Below the pieces are notes generated by a model. The model made no database searches, was not told where the DNA came from, and saw only the letters and a list, made by a program, of their open reading frames with translations. Below, piece after piece: positions 5,994-8,149 of a stretch of DNA of 8,149 nucleotides. This DNA comes from an uncultured Clostridia bacterium. GTDB taxonomy: Bacteria > Bacillota > Clostridia > Oscillospirales > Acutalibacteraceae. Position numbers and translations under genes: made by a program. Position 1 is the stretch's first letter. Every line of letters begins with the position of its first letter. The stretch spans positions 1 to 8,149 of the forward strand of contig CAMVYG010000091.1 in NCBI GenBank assembly GCA_947171615.1. Direction: 5' to 3'.

Positions 5994-6620
5994 CTATTCC
6001 ATAGAAAACTCAAAAAAGCGCTTGCCTTCCTCTTGCAGCACGCAAGTCCCGGCAGTGGCGTCTGCCAGCCGCTTTTCCAACGCTCCTACAGAAGCCGGAT
6101 CCAGATGAAAGCGAACCGTAACAGCTTCCAGAAAATCCGTATCGTCCACCACTCCGCCGCACTCCGGGATCACGCCCTGTATCCTGCCATAAGCGGAATA
6201 ATCGCAGGCGGCAGACAGCAGCAGGCATTCCCGCATGGCAATCTTCTGTGCCGCTGCCAGAGCAATAGAGGCCGTATGGGAATAAGCTCGGATCAAGCCT
6301 CCTCCACCCAGTAGAATACCGCCAAAATACCGGGTAGCAACTACCACCGTATCGGTGACGCCCGCTTTTTTCAAAGTGTCCAACACCGGAATTCCCGCCG
6401 TACCCTGGGGTTCGCCATCATCTGAAAACCGCTGCACGCCGTTTTCCCGGAGAATATAGGCGTACACATTGTGAGAAGCATCCCAGTACTTAGTTTTCAG
6501 GGCCGCAATAAACGCAAGGGCCTCCTCCTCTGTTTTCACCGGGCGGCAGGAGCCGATAAAGCGGGATTTTTTCTCGATAAACTCATCCTGCCCCTCTTTC
6601 TTTACGGTAAGGTATTCCAT
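5994..6620 (-). CDS. yigZ: YigZ/IMPACT family protein (UPF0029)
   Basis: A 208-aa cytoplasmic protein of the conserved IMPACT family. The eukaryotic members act on translation control through GCN1/GCN2; the bacterial role is not settled, with a ribosome or nucleic-acid link suggested. The N-terminal IMPACT domain (about 15-122) shows KKSRFIG (17-23), HNVYAYI (50-56), RFSDDGEPQGTAGIPVL (64-80) and TRYFGGILLGGGGLIRAY (96-113), all near-invariant in the family. The C-terminal ferredoxin-like DUF1949 domain spans about 138-193. Length is typical (about 200-215). The start ATG at 6620 has a G-run with GGGAG (6627-6632) 4-6 nt upstream. It lies 69 nt downstream of rpmE on the same strand with no separate promoter that I can see, so it is probably expressed by read-through. 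It converges on the permease operon. Confidence 0.93.
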   Translation of the reverse strand: MEYLTVKKEGQDEFIEKKSRFIGSCRPVKTEEEALAFIAALKTKYWDASHNVYAYILRENGVQRFSDDGEPQGTAGIPVLDTLKKAGVTDTVVVATRYFGGILLGGGGLIRAYSHTASIALAAAQKIAMRECLLLSAACDYSAYGRIQGVIPECGGVVDDTDFLEAVTVRFHLDPASVGALEKRLADATAGTCVLQEEGKRFFEFSME

Positions 6621-6654
6621 AGCGCTCCCCCCTTTTTTTGCAGGATAACGAATT

Positions 6655-6678
6655 CGGGCGGCGCTTTCGCACCGCCCG
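6655..6678 (-). terminator. GAAA-capped hairpin between rpmE and yigZ (weak terminator or 3' stabiliser)
   Basis: In the minus-strand RNA CGGGCGGUGC pairs with GCGCCGCCCG across a GAAA loop: 10 bp with a single G-U that would be a C-A mismatch in the opposite strand's RNA. This favours minus-strand function. It starts 11 nt after the rpmE stop. The sequence after it (AATTCGTTATCC) is a poor U-tract, so termination is likely partial, leaving some transcript to reach yigZ. Confidence 0.65.
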
Positions 6679-6689
6679 TCAGCTTCTTC

Positions 6690-6899
6690 TTACTTTTTGT
6701 CTGCCATGCCGTAACGCTTCTTGAACATATCCACACGGCCGCTGGTATCCACCAGCTTCTGCTTGCCCGTAAAGAACGGGTGGCACTTTGAACATATTTC
6801 GACTTTGATATCCTTCTTGGTGGAACGTGTCTTGATCACGTTGCCGCAAGCGCAGGTGATGGTAGTCTCCTGATAGTCGGGATGTATATTCTGCTTCAT
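6690..6899 (-). CDS. rpmE: 50S ribosomal protein L31, zinc-binding (type A, C+)
   Basis: A 69-aa large-subunit ribosomal protein that forms an intersubunit bridge. It begins MKQNIHPDYQET and carries the four zinc ligands of the C+ form (C16, C18, C36, C39: CACGN and CSKCHPFFTGKQK), followed by DTSGRVDMFKKRYG. This is the zinc-containing type, as opposed to the zinc-free paralogue induced under zinc shortage. The ATG at 6899 is chosen because AGAGGTGA (6908-6915) lies 8 nt upstream; an extension to 6956 would run through the promoter. It has its own promoter at 6947-6975 and a leader of about 40 nt that may fold over the ribosome binding site. A GAAA-loop hairpin and yigZ follow. Confidence 0.98.
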   Translation of the reverse strand: MKQNIHPDYQETTITCACGNVIKTRSTKKDIKVEICSKCHPFFTGKQKLVDTSGRVDMFKKRYGMADKK

Positions 6900-6901
6900 T
6901 C

Positions 6902-6943
6902 TGAGTTTCACCTCTTTACAGACAATAGTATCACTGAATCTCA
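6902..6943 (-). promoter_or_regulatory. Possible rpmE leader hairpin covering the Shine-Dalgarno
   Basis: In the minus-strand RNA TGAGATTCA (6943-6935) can pair with TGAAACTCA (6910-6902): 8 of 9 positions, with one A-A mismatch and a 24-nt loop. The 3' arm includes the last bases of the AGAGGTGA ribosome binding site and runs to 2 nt before the ATG. The 5' arm overlaps the predicted start site (about 6940), so if transcription starts there the stem shortens to about 6 bp. Self-regulation by L31 is inferred only from the known existence of L31 leader candidates in other bacteria. Confidence 0.3.
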
Positions 6944-6946
6944 ATG

Positions 6947-6975
6947 AGTATATCACAGTTCAGAAGAAAATGCAA
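6947..6975 (-). promoter_or_regulatory. Extended -10 promoter of rpmE
   Basis: On the minus strand TTGCAT (6975-6970), a 17-nt spacer and TATACT (6952-6947), with TGA directly before the -10 giving an extended -10 element. Start predicted near 6940, about 40 nt ahead of the rpmE ATG. Confidence 0.82.
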
Positions 6976-6977
6976 GA

Positions 6978-7030
6978 AAAAATTTCCGAAAACCCCTGCT
7001 GAATTTTCAGCCCTTCTGTCCGAAATTTTT
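6978..7030 (-). terminator. Possible terminator structure at the 3' end of the UroD-like gene
   Basis: A 9-bp AT-rich inverted repeat, AAAAATTTC (6978-6986) with GAAATTTTT (7022-7030), encloses a palindrome GCTGAATTTTCAGC (6998-7011) that overlaps the stop codon. A run of six U on the minus strand (6982-6977) ends it. The inner stem and the U-run are separated by about 15 nt, so this is not a textbook terminator. Confidence 0.35.
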
Positions 7031-7996
7031 CTCGTAATCCTCATACTTGCCATACTGCCGCCAAATATCGATCATCATTTCATACCGCTCCAGCGGCAAG
7101 CCGGTATAAGCACAGTTGGAAGTAGAGAATACATAACCCCGGCCGTTCGCCATGCCCTCCCGCAGAGAACGCAGCACATCCTCGCGGCATTCCTCGTCTG
7201 TGCCAGTTTGCAGCAGAGCACAGCTTACGTTACCCACCAAAGCGATATCCGGCCCAACGATCTTCCGCACCTCGGGGATCGTCACACCGCCCTGTGGGTC
7301 AAGGGAATGAATGGCGTCCGGCTTGCAATCTGCCATCTGCTTCACGATGGGCATGATGTTGCCATCGGTGTGTTTGATGGTGTAATATCCCATTTCCCGG
7401 TACCCGGCAATCACGTCCCGCAGGTAAGGAACGATCAGCTCATCAAACTTTTCCGGACTGAAAAAGGGATTGGTATTAAAGCAGTAATCCGCGCACATGG
7501 TAAAGCCATCATGCAGGTGGCCCATCTGATGAAGCTTCGCGGCAGTCTCCAGGCATTCATCCAGGCGGCGTTTGGAGATTTCATTGAGTTTTTCCGGCTC
7601 TTCATACATCCGCTCGGAAAACTCCATCATGTGATCACCGTCTGGAATGGACCAGGTGGGGTCGCCGTGCATCATAATATAATACTCGTCCCCGCTCTTT
7701 TCCCGGATCAGCTCCAAAAGCCACTGGGTGCTTTCCAGATCGCCGGGATTGGGCTGTACAAAAATGGCGCTGTGGTCATACCGCTTGGCAATGTCGATAT
7801 AAAGCTGCGCCATTTCGTTCATGTGGAGGTTCCGCTCCACCTGGCTCATCTGCTTCCATTGGGCATAGTGGCGCTGGGAATCGTGTACCTTGCCAAAGGC
7901 TTCCATAGTCAGGAAAAACACCAGCTCAAAGGTGGGAACCTGGCCTCCGATGGGTTCACATTTCAAAGTTTTGATAAAACGTTCGCGATGTGTCAT
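7007..7996 (-). CDS. UroD-superfamily protein (corrinoid methyltransferase-like), substrate unknown
   Basis: A 329-aa protein with the TIM-barrel fold family shared by uroporphyrinogen decarboxylase and the MtaA/MtbA-type corrinoid:CoM methyltransferases. Visible blocks are an N-terminal MTHRERFIKTL, HGDPTWSIPDG (110-120), FFSPEKFDELIVPYL (178-192), IKHTDGNIMPIVKQM (207-221), HSLDPQGGVTIPEVR (230-244), ALVGNVSCALLQTGT (252-266) and YVFSTSNCAYTGLP (288-301). In MtaA-type enzymes zinc is held by H-x-C and a distal Cys; here the first pair is H209-x-D211, while C295 falls at the distal position. A true heme-pathway UroD is unlikely: no hem genes are near, and the usual N-terminal arginine-rich substrate block is absent. 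The ATG at 7996 is preferred, with GAGAGG 6 nt upstream; a TTG at 8011 is possible but overlaps that site. It has its own promoter. No corrinoid protein or MttB-like partner lies in the window. Family certain, reaction unknown. Confidence 0.85.
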   Translation of the reverse strand: MTHRERFIKTLKCEPIGGQVPTFELVFFLTMEAFGKVHDSQRHYAQWKQMSQVERNLHMNEMAQLYIDIAKRYDHSAIFVQPNPGDLESTQWLLELIREKSGDEYYIMMHGDPTWSIPDGDHMMEFSERMYEEPEKLNEISKRRLDECLETAAKLHQMGHLHDGFTMCADYCFNTNPFFSPEKFDELIVPYLRDVIAGYREMGYYTIKHTDGNIMPIVKQMADCKPDAIHSLDPQGGVTIPEVRKIVGPDIALVGNVSCALLQTGTDEECREDVLRSLREGMANGRGYVFSTSNCAYTGLPLERYEMMIDIWRQYGKYEDYEKNFGQKG

Positions 7997-8016
7997 AAGC
8001 TTCCTCTCCAAACTCT

Positions 8017-8032
8017 CCCGGCCAGTACCGGG
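8017..8032 (-). promoter_or_regulatory. Small GC hairpin in the UroD-like gene leader
   Basis: CCCGG-TACTGG-CCGGG on the minus strand, a perfect 5-bp stem. It lies between the predicted start (about 8042) and the ribosome binding site. It may be a protective 5' hairpin; too small to assign a role. Confidence 0.35.
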
Positions 8033-8048
8033 CTATGATATCGAAAAT

Positions 8049-8076
8049 ATTATACCAACCGGGGAGAGAAAAGCAA
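8049..8076 (-). promoter_or_regulatory. Extended -10 promoter of the UroD-like gene
   Basis: On the minus strand TTGCTT (8076-8071), a 16-nt spacer and a perfect TATAAT (8054-8049), preceded by TGG (extended -10). Start near 8042 gives a leader of about 46 nt. Confidence 0.82.
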
Positions 8077-8114
8077 GGCTTTTTTCCGTATTTCCGAAAA
8101 ATGTAGGAATTCTG

Positions 8115-8143
8115 TTTACTTTTCACTTTCCATCGGATATACT
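8115..8143 (+). promoter_or_regulatory. Candidate promoter for a divergent gene beyond the right edge
   Basis: TTTACT (8115-8120), 17 nt, TATACT (8138-8143) on the plus strand, pointing out of the window. It matches 4/6 and 5/6 of consensus. If real, it and the UroD-like promoter share a divergent control region of about 60 bp. Confidence 0.4.
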
Positions 8144-8149
8144 ATAGAT

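Noticed and set aside
5899..6108. Short plus-strand open frame starting in the convergent gap
   Set aside because: It has no ribosome binding site, runs into the yigZ 3' end and shows no familiar protein features.
6944..8038. 364-codon plus-strand open frame antisense to the UroD-like gene
   Set aside because: It is longer than the real gene, but it reads as the mirror of a conserved protein, lacks a plausible ribosome binding site and any recognisable domain, and runs through two minus-strand promoters.
1283..8045. TGATATCGAA occurring at both 1283 and 8036 in minus-strand leader regions
   Set aside because: Shared 10-mers are expected by chance many times in a window of this length, and the flanks differ.

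Overview
The window looks like chromosomal core DNA of an anaerobic, low-G+C-lineage Firmicute with moderate G+C (roughly 50-55% by eye), most probably a gut clostridium of the Oscillospiraceae/Ruminococcaceae type. The reasons are strong AGGAGG-type ribosome binding sites before almost every gene, near-consensus sigma-A promoters, the dgt-dnaG gene pair typical of Clostridia, a YtrA-type GntR/ABC transporter operon, and a corrinoid-methyltransferase-like UroD-family gene. The assignment is an inference from gene content, not from a marker gene.

Layout. Positions 1-2316 (minus strand) hold dgt (dNTP triphosphohydrolase) followed by dnaG (primase, 3' end cut off by the window edge). In Clostridia this pair usually leads into rpoD, which would lie off the left edge. 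A 191-bp divergent intergenic region (2317-2507) carries the dgt leader, with a hairpin between two near-direct repeats. It also carries a perfect-consensus promoter with a 14-bp palindromic operator for a plus-strand operon. That operon (2508-5756) is three overlapping genes: a GntR/YtrA-family repressor, an ABC ATPase, and a 655-aa ABC-2-type permease with about nine membrane segments and a ~300-residue C-terminal domain predicted to be outside the membrane. A 237-bp convergent gap (5757-5993) contains a strong hairpin terminator and an unusual cluster of inverted repeats built round CCGGTT/AACCGG. On the minus strand follow yigZ (IMPACT family), rpmE (zinc-type L31) and a UroD-superfamily gene of unknown substrate. 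rpmE and the UroD-like gene each have a recognisable extended -10 promoter.

How the genes work together. dgt and dnaG link nucleotide-pool control to primer synthesis. The GntR-ABC-permease operon reads as a self-repressed, inducible export or detoxification module, probably responding to cell-envelope stress or antimicrobial peptides by analogy with YtrABC. rpmE and yigZ are both ribosome-associated and probably share a transcript, partly separated by a hairpin. The UroD-like gene stands alone, with its own promoter and no visible corrinoid protein partner.

Nothing here is a clear mobile element, CRISPR array, tRNA or rRNA. The least explained parts are the permease ectodomain, the UroD-like enzyme's substrate, the possible SD-sequestering leader of rpmE, and the competing CCGGTT/AACCGG pairings at 5792-5944.
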